DNA from: Salinarimonas rosea DSM 21201
GTDB taxonomy: Bacteria > Pseudomonadota > Alphaproteobacteria > Rhizobiales > Beijerinckiaceae
Assembly: GCF_000429045.1 (NCBI RefSeq)
Contig: NZ_KE386842.1
Location: 1 to 64,000, forward strand
Direction of reading: 5' to 3'
DNA: 64,000 nucleotides
The position numbers and the translations under genes were made by a program. Under the pieces are notes generated by a model, which saw only the letters and a list, made by a program, of their open reading frames with translations, did no database searches and was not told the DNA's origin. Of this stretch, positions 1 through 7,950 are shown piece by piece; the first letter of the stretch is position 1, and every line of letters begins with the position of its first letter.

Positions 1-386
1 AGGACGACCGGTTGGCCTCGTCCTCACCGCCGGGCAGGCGGGTGATGCGCCGGCCTGCGAGCAGCTCCTCCCGCTCGTCGCGAAAGGCGCAATCCTGATC
101 GCCGACCGCGCCTACGACCCCAACGCGATCCGCGCGACGGTGACCGAACGCGGCGCCTTCGCGAACATCCCGCCCCGCGTGATCCGAAAGGGCAGCTTCC
201 CGTTCAGCTCCTGGCTCTACCGCCACCGGAACCTCGTCGAGCGCTTCTTCAACCGCATCAAGCACTTCCGCGGCCTCGCCACCCGCTACGACCGCTCGCC
301 CGACAACTTCCTCGCCGCGCTCAAGCTCGCCGCGATCCGCATCTGGCTTGCTTCGAAATGGGTCCGCATCCTAGACGAATGGGTCC
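1..386 (+). mobile_element. Right end of an IS5-like insertion sequence
   Basis: Only the right portion of the element is visible. The 9-base word AATGGGTCC occurs at 357-365 and again at 378-386, just after transposase homology ends. The first copy may be part of the terminal repeat of the element. The left end and the target duplication are outside the window, so the boundary is inferred. Confidence 0.5.
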
Positions 387-520
387 AGCGCTCCCCCTTT
401 CGTCTCGCCGGCAGCACTTGCGTCCGGCAGCACCTGCGACCGGGCGCCGCGCCGCTCGTACGGACGGCTCGGAGCAACCGCGTCGTTCACGTCCATGACG
501 AGGCACTCGACACCGCGTAG
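2..520 (+). CDS. IS5-family transposase, C-terminal part (gene cut by window edge)
   Basis: The frame is open from the first base. It reads the catalytic core end of an IS5-type DDE transposase: an aspartate in IADRAYD (about 90-125) and the glutamate block YRHRNLVERFFNRIKHFRG (about 220-280), followed by ATRYDRSPDNF. These are the signature of the IS5 group (Y-x2-R-x3-E-x6-K). The conserved family sequence ends near position 350 at AAIRIWLA. Beyond that, the frame runs on to a stop at 520 through sequence unlike a transposase, so the original terminus appears lost or read through. The 5' half lies outside the window, so activity cannot be judged. Confidence 0.8.
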   Translation, partial: GRPVGLVLTAGQAGDAPACEQLLPLVAKGAILIADRAYDPNAIRATVTERGAFANIPPRVIRKGSFPFSSWLYRHRNLVERFFNRIKHFRGLATRYDRSPDNFLAALKLAAIRIWLASKWVRILDEWVQRSPFRLAGSTCVRQHLRPGAAPLVRTARSNRVVHVHDEALDTA

Positions 521-616
521 CGATAGAGAGAGCGTCCGGCTCCGTTCTGGCCGATAGCGGTATGTCGACATGGCGGCTGTGGATGGACCAAGGTCTTGCC
601 CGTCGCCCGGCTGTCC
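387..616. other. Junction region beside the IS end, no confident gene
   Basis: A minus-strand frame at 371-571 (66 codons, containing TLSLSLRGVECLVMDVND) could be the start of a gene broken by the insertion. It matches no family I can name and has no clear ribosome binding site. I treat it as unproven. Confidence 0.3.
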
Positions 617-2128
617 TCAATACGGCATGACGATCAGAGAGTTTCGGTAGGCGCCCCAGTGTGCCGTCGTGATGTCGTTGGCGGTGGAAGCCGGGTAGGT
701 CTCGAGACCGGGCCCGAACCTTGCCCGGACGAGCCCACCCTCGGCCGGAACAATGCCCGCATGCCGCGCCGCCGCGCAGACGTTCGAATCGCTTGTGTAG
801 GGACCCGACCCCCACACGCCTCCCCTGCTTTCCGCAGGGCAGCGGCAGAGGCCGCTTTCGGCGCTTTCCCAGTAGGCCGGACATTTCGGGATCAAACCGA
901 GCCTGCGCTCCGGGTGGTCGACACCCTCGAATACCATTGTGCCGCTATAGCCTCCCCATGCGCCGGACTGAAGGCCGTTGCTGAGCGACCCTGTGTAATA
1001 GACCCGACCATGCTCGGTGCGGGCCGTAACCCAACCTCCCTCCGGCCCCACGGCGCCGACATGGGCAGCGGCACCGCAAATCGGGGAATCCCAAGTATAG
1101 TAATAGGTCCCGAAGAGGAGGCCCGCTTCGAATGGCGGCTCGCATCGGCAGGTCAGTCGGCTGCGCGCCGAGGGCATGCGGTCTGGACACAGCCCTGGCG
1201 TCAACTCCCCTTCATCACCGACGGTGAACTCGAGTGGCTCGCAATCGAGGCCGTTCACGACGAGAGCCATCCTCGCTCGTCCCGCCGGTACGCGCTCGTC
1301 CTCCAGGGCCATGCCGCGACAGATGGTGTTGGTCGCCGCCGAGCGTAGCGCCGCCATGCCGCGGATCGAGAACAACTCCCAGACTTCTTCGATTTCGCCG
1401 GTAGATGATCGCGAATAGGGAAATTTCAGACCGACCCTTGCCTTGCAGGGATGAGGTTGCCCCTCTCCGACGAGATACGCCGAAGAGCGTGGAAAGGTGA
1501 ACTGGAGGCAGAGGCGATCTCCACGATTCAGCTCAGGCACCGTGATGCCGATCCGGTCGGACCGATCGATGACGTAATGAAATTGGGTTTCTGAACTCGT
1601 CTGGGTGTAGAGACGCGCAAGACTTACGCTTTCGCAACTACAGTTGTCGTCGCGCGTGTTCCGTAAGGAGGGCGGGAGCATCCCGCCATGAGGAATTACC
1701 CCGTCCGTGGGAAGCTCGTCCAAGACGGCGAACTTCGAGCCCACCCAGTCGTTGTCCAGCGGGCCATCGCAGTGTCCCCAGGAACCCACGAAGGCCTTGT
1801 GTTCGTCCACGAACTCGATGCGATACCGACCCCAGAATCGGGACGGCGGATTGCCCTTGGCTTCTCGACAGGGATGCTCGCCGGTGGGCTGAATCCACTC
1901 CCCCGCGAGGACCGTGCCCTCCAGAATCGAGGAGGACAGCCGACCGTTCTCGTCGGCGTAACGACCGAGTACGAACGAGCCGAAATTCGTCCGCTCCAGG
2001 GTCGTAACTCCTCGGCTCGTGTTCCAGTAGCCGGTTGGGCTCTCTTCGGCGCCGCCGGCTACCGGCGCCGCCATCCACAGCATGGCGAAGAAGGTGAGGT
2101 ATCCGCCCAACCTCCATCTCATCCGCAT
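617..2128 (-). CDS. Secreted protein with two C-terminal LCCL-like domains
   Basis: 503 residues with an N-terminal signal peptide (basic RMRWR, then a hydrophobic stretch to about residue 26). Residues 30-130 are rich in Trp, Gly and Cys (GYWNTSRG, GEWIQPTGEHPC, FVGSWGHC) and may form a beta-rich repeat. The last 190 residues hold two related units, about 314-401 and 416-502. Each begins with Cys, has a C-R-C motif (CRCE, CRCP), then a Y-x-S/D-x-x-x-C-x-A-A-x-H-x-G core (SPICGAAAHVGAV and SNVCAAARHAGIV), then GGWV or GGLV. This matches the LCCL fold first described in Limulus factor C and cochlin. The role is probably extracellular or periplasmic binding; the ligand is unknown. The gene stands alone between an IS remnant and a small conserved gene. 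Confidence 0.75.
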   Translation of the reverse strand: MRMRWRLGGYLTFFAMLWMAAPVAGGAEESPTGYWNTSRGVTTLERTNFGSFVLGRYADENGRLSSSILEGTVLAGEWIQPTGEHPCREAKGNPPSRFWGRYRIEFVDEHKAFVGSWGHCDGPLDNDWVGSKFAVLDELPTDGVIPHGGMLPPSLRNTRDDNCSCESVSLARLYTQTSSETQFHYVIDRSDRIGITVPELNRGDRLCLQFTFPRSSAYLVGEGQPHPCKARVGLKFPYSRSSTGEIEEVWELFSIRGMAALRSAATNTICRGMALEDERVPAGRARMALVVNGLDCEPLEFTVGDEGELTPGLCPDRMPSARSRLTCRCEPPFEAGLLFGTYYYTWDSPICGAAAHVGAVGPEGGWVTARTEHGRVYYTGSLSNGLQSGAWGGYSGTMVFEGVDHPERRLGLIPKCPAYWESAESGLCRCPAESRGGVWGSGPYTSDSNVCAAARHAGIVPAEGGLVRARFGPGLETYPASTANDITTAHWGAYRNSLIVMPY

Positions 2129-2600
2129 TGCGTGTCCCCCCAGCGTCGCCGAAGCGATTTACGCGTAGTTCTGGGCGTCCAGCCGTCCCGAAAGGGACTC
2201 GGAGAGCTATCCCGCTGGGGAAGAACAGTTCAAGGTGGGAATTCTACGGGTATATCCCTGTTCGTACGCATTGCAGGCGGACAGGGAGCATAGCCAGAGA
2301 CCGTTCATGGGCTTCCAGCGCGTGATGCTGCTGCTCGCGCTTGTTCAGCCGCCCGGATCGCTCGAGTGCGCCTCGGGAGCGCATCGGGAGCGCATCGGCG
2401 AGAGAACGCCAGCAGGATGCTCGCGACACTGGCTGAGCGGCCAAAGCCGCGATACGTTATGAGTTCGCGTCGCGATCGATCGAGAACTGGGGCATGCGAC
2501 GGATTGCGTCGACGGGGCGGAAGCGCTCGGCGCGGTCGTTGTTGGATGGGAGACAGATTAAAAGCGATCCTGATCTCGTTCAGCCGGAGGTTTTCAGCAA
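2129..2600. other. Intergenic region, promoters presumed, no gene seen
   Basis: 472 bases between two divergently oriented genes. Plus-strand frames crossing it lack family similarity, and their composition is typical of chance open frames in GC-rich DNA. A short direct repeat of GGGAGCGCATC lies near 2376-2397. Both flanking genes must take their promoters from here, but I cannot define a -35/-10 pair. Confidence 0.4.
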
Positions 2601-2957
2601 ATGCGCAAGCGCGGAAACATCTCTGCCGACCGGTGGGTCAAGATCATGTGCGACTACTCCGCCGAGGGTGTCTGGATGCGCGGCGGGGCCGTCGCTCTGG
2701 ACGGCTTTCCCGTCAGCGAAAATCTGAAGGCGCGTTTGCGAGGCTGGCAACGTTACTACGAAATGAACGCGGCACCGGAGACCGAGGTCTTTTTCGACGT
2801 CGCCCTCTTCAGCCGCGTCGGGCTGGACATCGCGCGAGCCGTAAAGGCCGAACTCCCCGATTGGACTGTGGTGTACTTCGACGAGGCGCTCCTCGCGGCT
2901 GCCCCGGAGTCGGCTCCGAAATCGGCATATATCTACGAGATCGTTCTGTCGGATTGA
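2601..2957 (+). CDS. Conserved hypothetical protein, 118 residues
   Basis: A small soluble protein with no signal peptide or membrane segment. It contains the core VKIMCDYSAEGVW near residues 13-25, then a helical middle (NLKARLRGWQRYYE) and ELPDWTVVYFDEA near the C-terminus. A good Shine-Dalgarno (GGAGG at about 2586-2590) precedes the ATG. The style is that of small proteobacterial proteins of unknown function, some of which sit beside toxins or act as immunity proteins, but nothing here proves such a role. It sits in a sparse accessory zone next to an IS remnant. Confidence 0.65.
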   Translation: MRKRGNISADRWVKIMCDYSAEGVWMRGGAVALDGFPVSENLKARLRGWQRYYEMNAAPETEVFFDVALFSRVGLDIARAVKAELPDWTVVYFDEALLAAAPESAPKSAYIYEIVLSD

Positions 2958-3352
2958 GTTCTGGCCTCATCACCGGCGAAACGGATTTCTTCCAGCCGGG
3001 CCAGCGACAACGCGCCCTCGCACCGCATCCTGGTGGGGAAGGCCGAGTTCGAAGCCGCGTGGGCTTGCCGCTCGGCGAACGGGGCATGTACCCGTCGCGC
3101 GCGGGAGAGGACCCGCCTTCCGTCGGCTTGCGGGAAATCGCCTCTGCGGTGCCTGTCGCCACGCAGAAGACGTGCGGACGCGTTCCAGGAACCGAGCATC
3201 GATCCACGAAGCATCGGTGATGCGCTCGGCAGCGTCGATGTCGTGCGGCACGCGAGAGGCGTCTCGGTTCGCGGCGGATGAGCCTCTCCTCCGCCGACAC
3301 TCCAGACCGTGTCCGCTGTCCCGGGACGGCGCACACCACCCCGTCCCGCCCC
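2958..3352. other. Gene-poor region, possibly decayed coding sequence
   Basis: 395 bases with no supported gene. Minus-strand frames (for example 2933-3334) are open but overlap each other and show no recognisable domain. The stretch looks like degraded accessory DNA linking the small gene upstream with the LysR gene downstream. Confidence 0.35.
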
Positions 3353-4231
3353 TCACCCACCCCCCAACCCCTCCGCCAGCGCCTCGAACACCACCCGCAC
3401 CCGCCGGCTCGTGCGCATCTCCCGGTGCGTCACGAGCCACAGCGGCACCTCGGTGCCGGGCGCGTCGGGGAAGAGGCGGACGAGGCCGGGGAGGCGCTCG
3501 GCGATCTCGCGCAGCACGATGCCGACGCCGACACCGCGGCGGACGAGCTCCCAGAGGACGACGGCGTTCTCCGAGACGATGCGGAAATCCGCCTCGGTGA
3601 GCGCGTGTCCCTCCGCCACGAGGTGCTCCACGAAGCGGGGAAGCGGCTCGAAGCCCATGATCTCGCCCGGCGGCACGTCGGCGAGGGTGCGCGGGCGGCC
3701 CCGGCGAGCGATCCAGCTCTCGGCGGCGTAGAAGTGGGCGACCATCTCGCCCACGCGCCGGCCGATCAGCTCCGGCTCGGCGGGGCGCACGTGGCGCACC
3801 GCGATGTCGGCCTCGCGCCGGCGCAGGTCGGAGAGCGCGTTCGAGGCGACCAGAACGAGCGTGACCCGCGGCGCCTCGCGGCGCAGGCGCGCGACGACGT
3901 CGGGCAGCAGGTAGGCGCACACCGCGTCCGTGGCCGAGATCGTGACGCGGCCCGAGACGTCGGCCGCCCGGCCCGCCGCCGCCAGCGCCATCGCGTCGGC
4001 CGCGGCTCCCATCGCCTGCGCGTGCTCGAGCAGCCCGCGCCCGAGGTCGGTGAGGACGAGGCGCTTGCCGACGCGGTCGAACAGCGTCGCGCCGAGCGCC
4101 GCCTCGAGCGCCGCCACCTGGCGCGACAACGTCGGCTGCGTCGCGCCGATCCGCCGCGCGGCGGCGGAGAGGGAGCCGGCTTCCGCGGTGGCGCGGAAGG
4201 CGCGCACCAGGTTCCAGTCGAGCCCATCCAT
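3353..4231 (-). CDS. LysR-family transcriptional regulator
   Basis: 292 residues. The N-terminal winged helix-turn-helix (about 4-63) reads LDWNLVRAFRATAEAGSLSA, AARRIGATQPTLSRQVAAL, then LFDR and LVLTDLG, all classic LysR spacing. The rest is the two-lobed substrate-binding-like effector domain (about 88-290). The start chosen is the ATG at 4229-4231, because the HTH begins 3 residues later; the longer open frame upstream is out of family. It is transcribed away from the methyltransferase at 4334, so that gene is its probable target, following the usual divergent LysR layout. The effector is unknown. Confidence 0.88.
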   Translation of the reverse strand: MDGLDWNLVRAFRATAEAGSLSAAARRIGATQPTLSRQVAALEAALGATLFDRVGKRLVLTDLGRGLLEHAQAMGAAADAMALAAAGRAADVSGRVTISATDAVCAYLLPDVVARLRREAPRVTLVLVASNALSDLRRREADIAVRHVRPAEPELIGRRVGEMVAHFYAAESWIARRGRPRTLADVPPGEIMGFEPLPRFVEHLVAEGHALTEADFRIVSENAVVLWELVRRGVGVGIVLREIAERLPGLVRLFPDAPGTEVPLWLVTHREMRTSRRVRVVFEALAEGLGGG

Positions 4232-4333
4232 ACGCCAATGTATGAGCGATCGCCGCATTTCGGCAATTCCCATCGCCCGTGCATGAGGGCTAAGCGGAGC
4301 CGAGACAAGCCGGGCCGAGCGAAGGAGGCCGTC
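4232..4333. promoter_or_regulatory. Divergent promoter region between LysR and methyltransferase
   Basis: The 102-base gap must contain both promoters and probably the LysR operator. It includes the perfect palindrome GCGATCGC at 4246-4253 inside an ATG...CAT dyad. A GGAGG at 4324-4328 serves the methyltransferase. Operator assignment is inference. Confidence 0.4.
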
Positions 4334-4987
4334 ATGCTCGCCACCAGGAAGGACGCGCGGTTCTGGGACAGGATCGCGCCGCGCTACGCCAAGATGAAGG
4401 TCGGCGACGCCGCCGGCTTCGAGCGCACGCTCGCGGCGACCGCCGCGCGGCTCGCGCCCGATCACCGCGTCCTCGAGATCGGCTGCGGCACCGCCACCAC
4501 GGCGCTGCGCCTCGCGCCGGGCGTCGCGCGCTACGTCGCGAGCGACGTGTCGGCGGCGATGATCGCGATCGGCCGGGAGAAGGCGCGGGCCGCCGGCTGC
4601 GCCCACATCGAGCTCGTGGAGGGGACGGCCGAGGACCTGGCGGGGAACTCGGCCGCACCCGAGGGCGGCTTCGACGCGGTGCTCGCCTTCAACGTGCTCC
4701 ACCTCGTCGCGGACCGGCCGGCGACGCTGGCGCGCCTGCGGGGCCTGCTCGCGCCCGGCGGGCTGCTGATCTCGAAGACGCCCTGCCTCGGGGAGATGAA
4801 CCCGGTCTTTCGCCTCGTCGTGCCGGCGCTGCGCCTCGTGCGCATGGCCCCGCGCACCGTCGCCTTCGTCACGGCGGCCGCGCTCGAGGAGGAGATGCGC
4901 GACGCCGGCTTCGAGATCGTCGAGCGGGCGCGCCACGGCTCGAAGCCGAAGGACCCGCGGGTCTACCTCGTGGCGCGCCGGCCGTAG
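4334..4987 (+). CDS. Class I SAM-dependent methyltransferase
   Basis: 217 residues. Motif I VLEIGCGTATTALRL (about 46-60) is the SAM-binding glycine loop. SDVSAAMIAIGREKAR gives the acidic ribose-binding region, and FDAVLAFNVLHLV is motif II/III. It follows the Methyltransf_11/UbiE-like pattern but has no domain naming the acceptor. The ATG at 4334 is chosen for its GGAGG six bases upstream. Divergent from the LysR gene, it is probably under its control. The substrate is unknown. Confidence 0.85.
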   Translation: MLATRKDARFWDRIAPRYAKMKVGDAAGFERTLAATAARLAPDHRVLEIGCGTATTALRLAPGVARYVASDVSAAMIAIGREKARAAGCAHIELVEGTAEDLAGNSAAPEGGFDAVLAFNVLHLVADRPATLARLRGLLAPGGLLISKTPCLGEMNPVFRLVVPALRLVRMAPRTVAFVTAAALEEEMRDAGFEIVERARHGSKPKDPRVYLVARRP

Positions 4988-5090
4988 GCGCCCCGCAGCC
5001 GTCGCCTCCGGAACGCCCGACCGCGCATTCGGCTTGACGGGGCGTTCGCAGGTGGTCACCTATGCGTGAAGCGGGGTGAGTGGGAGCACG

Positions 5091-6095
5091 ATGGCGGCCG
5101 CGTCCAGATATTCGACGACCAAGAGGCCCATGAGCGCCCCACGGATCTACCTGATCCGCATGGGCGTGTTCCTGGTGCTGGCGGGCTTCCTCGCCTTCAT
5201 CCTCTACGAGCCGATCTGGGAGGCGTTCCTCGCCAATCCCGGGCTCAACGGCATCATCGTCGGCGTGCTGCTCATCGGCATCGTGCTCGCCGTGCGCCAG
5301 GTCGTGCGCCTGTTCCGCGAGGCGCGCTGGGTCAACGCGGTGGACCTCGAGACCGGCGAACAGATCGCGACCAAGCGCCCGGTCCTGCTCGCGCCGGTGG
5401 CGCAGGTGGTCAACGCGCGGGCGAACGGCGGAGGGCCGGTCGGCATCCCAGTCGCGACGCTGCGCTCGCTGCTCGATTCCGTCGCCGCACGCCTCGACGA
5501 GAGCCGCGAGATCGTGCGCTACCTCGCAGGCCTGCTGATCCTCCTCGGCCTGCTCGGCACGTTCTGGGGCCTGATCGAGACGGTGGGCGCGGTCGGCGAG
5601 AACATCGCGGCGCTGCGCTCGGGCGGCGACGCCGCCGTGCTGTTCGACGAGCTGAAGTCGAGCCTCGCCGCGCCCCTCACCGGCATCGGCATCGCCTTCT
5701 CGTCCTCCCTCTTCGGGCTCGGCTCCTCCCTCGTCGTCGGCTTCCTGGAGCTGCAGGCCGGCCAGGCGCAGAACCGCTTCTTCACCGAGCTGGAGGACCA
5801 CCTTTCCGCCCATGCGGTGGAGGACGCGCCGCCGGTGACGCTCGCCAAGACCGGGGCCTCCGGTGTGCCGCCCGAGCTCGCGGCGGCGATCGCGCGGCTC
5901 TCGCAGGTCGTCGAGAGCGGCGGCGGCGGGCGCCAGACCTCGCAGGCGATGGCGAACCTCGCCGAAGGGATCCAGGGCCTCGTGCAGCACATGCGCGCCG
6001 AGCAGCAGATGATCCGCGACTGGGTGGAGGCGCAGGCCCAGCGCGAGAAGGAGCTCAAGCAGGTCCTCGAGCGGATCGCCGGCGAGAAGGCCTGA
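5091..6095 (+). CDS. MotA/TolQ/ExbB-like proton-channel protein
   Basis: About 334 residues with four hydrophobic segments: two near the N-terminus (LIRMGVFLVLAGFLAFIL and GIIVGVLLIGIVLAV) and two in the MotA/ExbB core (YLAGLLILLGLLGTFWGL, LTGIGIAFSSSLFGLGSSL). The GLLGTFWGL element is the hallmark of this channel family. A long soluble helical tail ends in KELKQVLERIAGEKA. The ATG at 5091 has GGGAG 4 bases upstream; a GTG at 5076 is an alternative. It ends 4 bases before the OmpA-like gene, so the two form an operon encoding a proton-motive complex in the inner membrane. No flagellar genes are nearby. Confidence 0.82.
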   Translation: MAAASRYSTTKRPMSAPRIYLIRMGVFLVLAGFLAFILYEPIWEAFLANPGLNGIIVGVLLIGIVLAVRQVVRLFREARWVNAVDLETGEQIATKRPVLLAPVAQVVNARANGGGPVGIPVATLRSLLDSVAARLDESREIVRYLAGLLILLGLLGTFWGLIETVGAVGENIAALRSGGDAAVLFDELKSSLAAPLTGIGIAFSSSLFGLGSSLVVGFLELQAGQAQNRFFTELEDHLSAHAVEDAPPVTLAKTGASGVPPELAAAIARLSQVVESGGGGRQTSQAMANLAEGIQGLVQHMRAEQQMIRDWVEAQAQREKELKQVLERIAGEKA

Positions 6096-6099
6096 CCCC

Positions 6100-7119
6100 A
6101 TGGCGCTCGCCACCCGCCGCACGAGACGCGAGCGCGGCCTGAACTACTGGCCGAGCTACGTCGACGCGCTCTCCACGCTGCTCCTCGTCATCGTCTTCCT
6201 CCTGTCGATCTTCGTGCTCGGCCAGTTCTTCCTCACCCAGGAGATCGCCGGGCGCGACACGGCGCTCGACCGGCTCAACCGCCAGATCGCGGAGCTGACC
6301 GACCTCCTCGCGCTCGAGCGGGCCCAGCGCCGGGAGAGCGAGGACGAGCTGGCCGCGCTCCAGTCGACTCTCGTCGCGACCGAGGAGGAGCAGGCGCGCC
6401 TCCAGGCGCTGCTCGCGGACGGGCTCGGCGCCGGGGAGCGCGAATCGGCGCTCGCCCGCGAGCTCGACTCCGAGCGCCGGGAGACCGATCGCGCGCTCGA
6501 CCAGGTCGCCCTGCTCAACCAGCAGCTCGCGGCGCTGCGCCGCCAGATCGGCGCGCTGGAGGCGGCGCTCGAGGCCTCCGAGCAGCGCGACCGCGAGAGC
6601 CAGGCCCGGATCGCCGATCTCGGCTCGCGGCTGAACGTGGCGCTCGCCCAGCGCGTCCAGGAGCTGGCGCGCTACCGCTCGGACTTTTTCGGCCGGCTGC
6701 GGCAGATCATCGGCACGCGGCCCGACATCCGCATCGTCGGCGATCGCTTCGTCTTCCAGTCGGAGGTGCTGTTCCCGCCGGGCCAGGCGGCCCTGCGGGC
6801 CGGGCCGCAGCCCGAGCTCGAATCGATGGCGCAGGCGATCCTGGAGCTCGCCGAGGAGATCCCCCCCGACATCGAGTGGGTGCTGCGCGTCGACGGCCAC
6901 ACCGACGTGCGCCCGATCAACACGGCGCAGTTCCCGTCGAACTGGTACCTCTCCGCCGCGCGCGCGATCGCGGTGGTGAACTACCTCGAGCAGGCGGGCG
7001 TCCCGTCCGAGCGGCTGCTCGCGGCCGGCTTCGGCGAGTTCCAGCCGATCGCCGAGGGCGAGACGGAGGAGGATCTCGCGCGCAACCGGCGCATCGAGTT
7101 CAAGCTCACCGAGCGCTGA
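6100..7119 (+). CDS. MotB-like stator/OmpA peptidoglycan-binding protein
   Basis: 339 residues. One N-terminal membrane helix (about 20-45) starts with YVDALSTLLLVIVF; its Asp22 sits where MotB, ExbD and TolR carry the proton-carrying aspartate. A long coiled coil follows (about 48-190, heptad-like ELTDLLALERAQ and ALRRQIGALEAALEAS). The C-terminal OmpA-like domain (about 205-335) contains DGHTDVRPI and LSAARAIAVVNYLEQAG and ends with the NRRIEFKLTER motif that contacts peptidoglycan. It partners the MotA-like protein immediately upstream, and together they should couple proton flow to a force across the periplasm. Confidence 0.84.
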   Translation: MALATRRTRRERGLNYWPSYVDALSTLLLVIVFLLSIFVLGQFFLTQEIAGRDTALDRLNRQIAELTDLLALERAQRRESEDELAALQSTLVATEEEQARLQALLADGLGAGERESALARELDSERRETDRALDQVALLNQQLAALRRQIGALEAALEASEQRDRESQARIADLGSRLNVALAQRVQELARYRSDFFGRLRQIIGTRPDIRIVGDRFVFQSEVLFPPGQAALRAGPQPELESMAQAILELAEEIPPDIEWVLRVDGHTDVRPINTAQFPSNWYLSAARAIAVVNYLEQAGVPSERLLAAGFGEFQPIAEGETEEDLARNRRIEFKLTER

Positions 7120-7257
7120 GCGCACGTCGCACGTCCGGGCGGCCGCGGCGCTCGCCGCCTCGTCGTCCTCCTGCGGGCCTGGATCGGCGGGCCCGATGCC
7201 CCTAGTCTCCGGGCGCATCGGTGCGGGACACGTGCCGACGCGGACCCGATGGACGCA

Positions 7258-7302
7258 GACCCGACCGACGTGGACCCGACCGACACGGACCCGACCGACA
7301 CA
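7258..7302 (+). repeat. Three 15-base tandem repeats before an HD gene
   Basis: Units at 7258-7272, 7273-7287 and 7288-7302 share GACCCGACCGACRYG with one or two differences. If translation begins at the ATG at 7249, they encode Asp-Pro-Thr-Asp blocks. If it begins at 7309, they are leader sequence. Confidence 0.8.
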
Positions 7303-7308
7303 GGCACC

Positions 7309-7950
7309 ATGACCGCGACCGACCGCGACCTCGCCTCCGTCCTCGACTTCCTCGTCCTCGCCGAGCGGCTGAAGACGGAGCTGCGCCATTCCTGGCTCTC
7401 CGACGGGCGCCGGGAGAGCGTGGCCGAGCACACCTGGATGATGGCGCTGATGGCGCTCGCGCTCGGGCCGCGGCTCGAGCATCCGGTGGACGTCGCGCGC
7501 GCCATGGAGCTCGTCGTCGTCCACGACATCGCCGAGACCGAGGTGGGCGACATCCCCGTCTTCGAGAAGAGCGCCCGCAAGGCGGCGAAGGCGCGGGCCG
7601 AGGCGGCCGCGATGGAGCGCATCTGCGCGCGCCTGCCGCCGGATCTCGGCGCACGGATCGGGGCCGCCTGGCGCGAGTTCGAGGACGGGGTTACGCCGGA
7701 GGCGCGCTTCGCCCGCGCCCTCGACCACCTCGAGGTCCAGCTCCAGCACAATCTCGCCGACCTCGACACCTGGGAGCCCGTCGAGCTCGGCCTCGTCTGG
7801 ACCAAGATGGACGGCCCCTGCGCCCACGACGCCACCCTGCGCGCGCTCGCCGCCGCGATCCGAGCCCGCGCCGAGGCCAAGCTCGCCGCCGCCGGGCACG
7901 ACGTGGCGGCTCTTCGGGCGCAGCACGCGACCCCGCGGGTGCAGCCGTGA
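7309..7950 (+). CDS. HD-domain phosphohydrolase (YfbR-like)
   Basis: 213 residues from the ATG at 7309 (an in-frame ATG at 7249 would add 20 Asp/Pro/Thr-rich residues). Metal ligands of the HD fold are visible: His in RHSWLSDGRRESVAEHTWMM (27 and 41), His72-Asp73 in VVHDIAETEVGD, and a distal Asp in ALDHLEVQLQHNL. The pattern resembles YfbR-type 5'-deoxynucleotidases and related HD hydrolases, so a nucleotide substrate is likely. Its stop codon overlaps the GTG of the VOC gene, implying translational coupling. Confidence 0.8.
   Translation: MTATDRDLASVLDFLVLAERLKTELRHSWLSDGRRESVAEHTWMMALMALALGPRLEHPVDVARAMELVVVHDIAETEVGDIPVFEKSARKAAKARAEAAAMERICARLPPDLGARIGAAWREFEDGVTPEARFARALDHLEVQLQHNLADLDTWEPVELGLVWTKMDGPCAHDATLRALAAAIRARAEAKLAAAGHDVAALRAQHATPRVQP

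Noticed and set aside
2366-3220. 284-codon plus-strand frame overlapping the small gene at 2601
   Set aside because: Arg/Ser-rich without domain features; the 2601-2957 frame has a better ribosome binding site and sequence.
5091-7119. Zorya defence system
   Set aside because: The MotA-like and OmpA-like pair resembles ZorA and ZorB in outline, but no ZorC, ZorD or ZorE gene follows; HD and VOC genes do.
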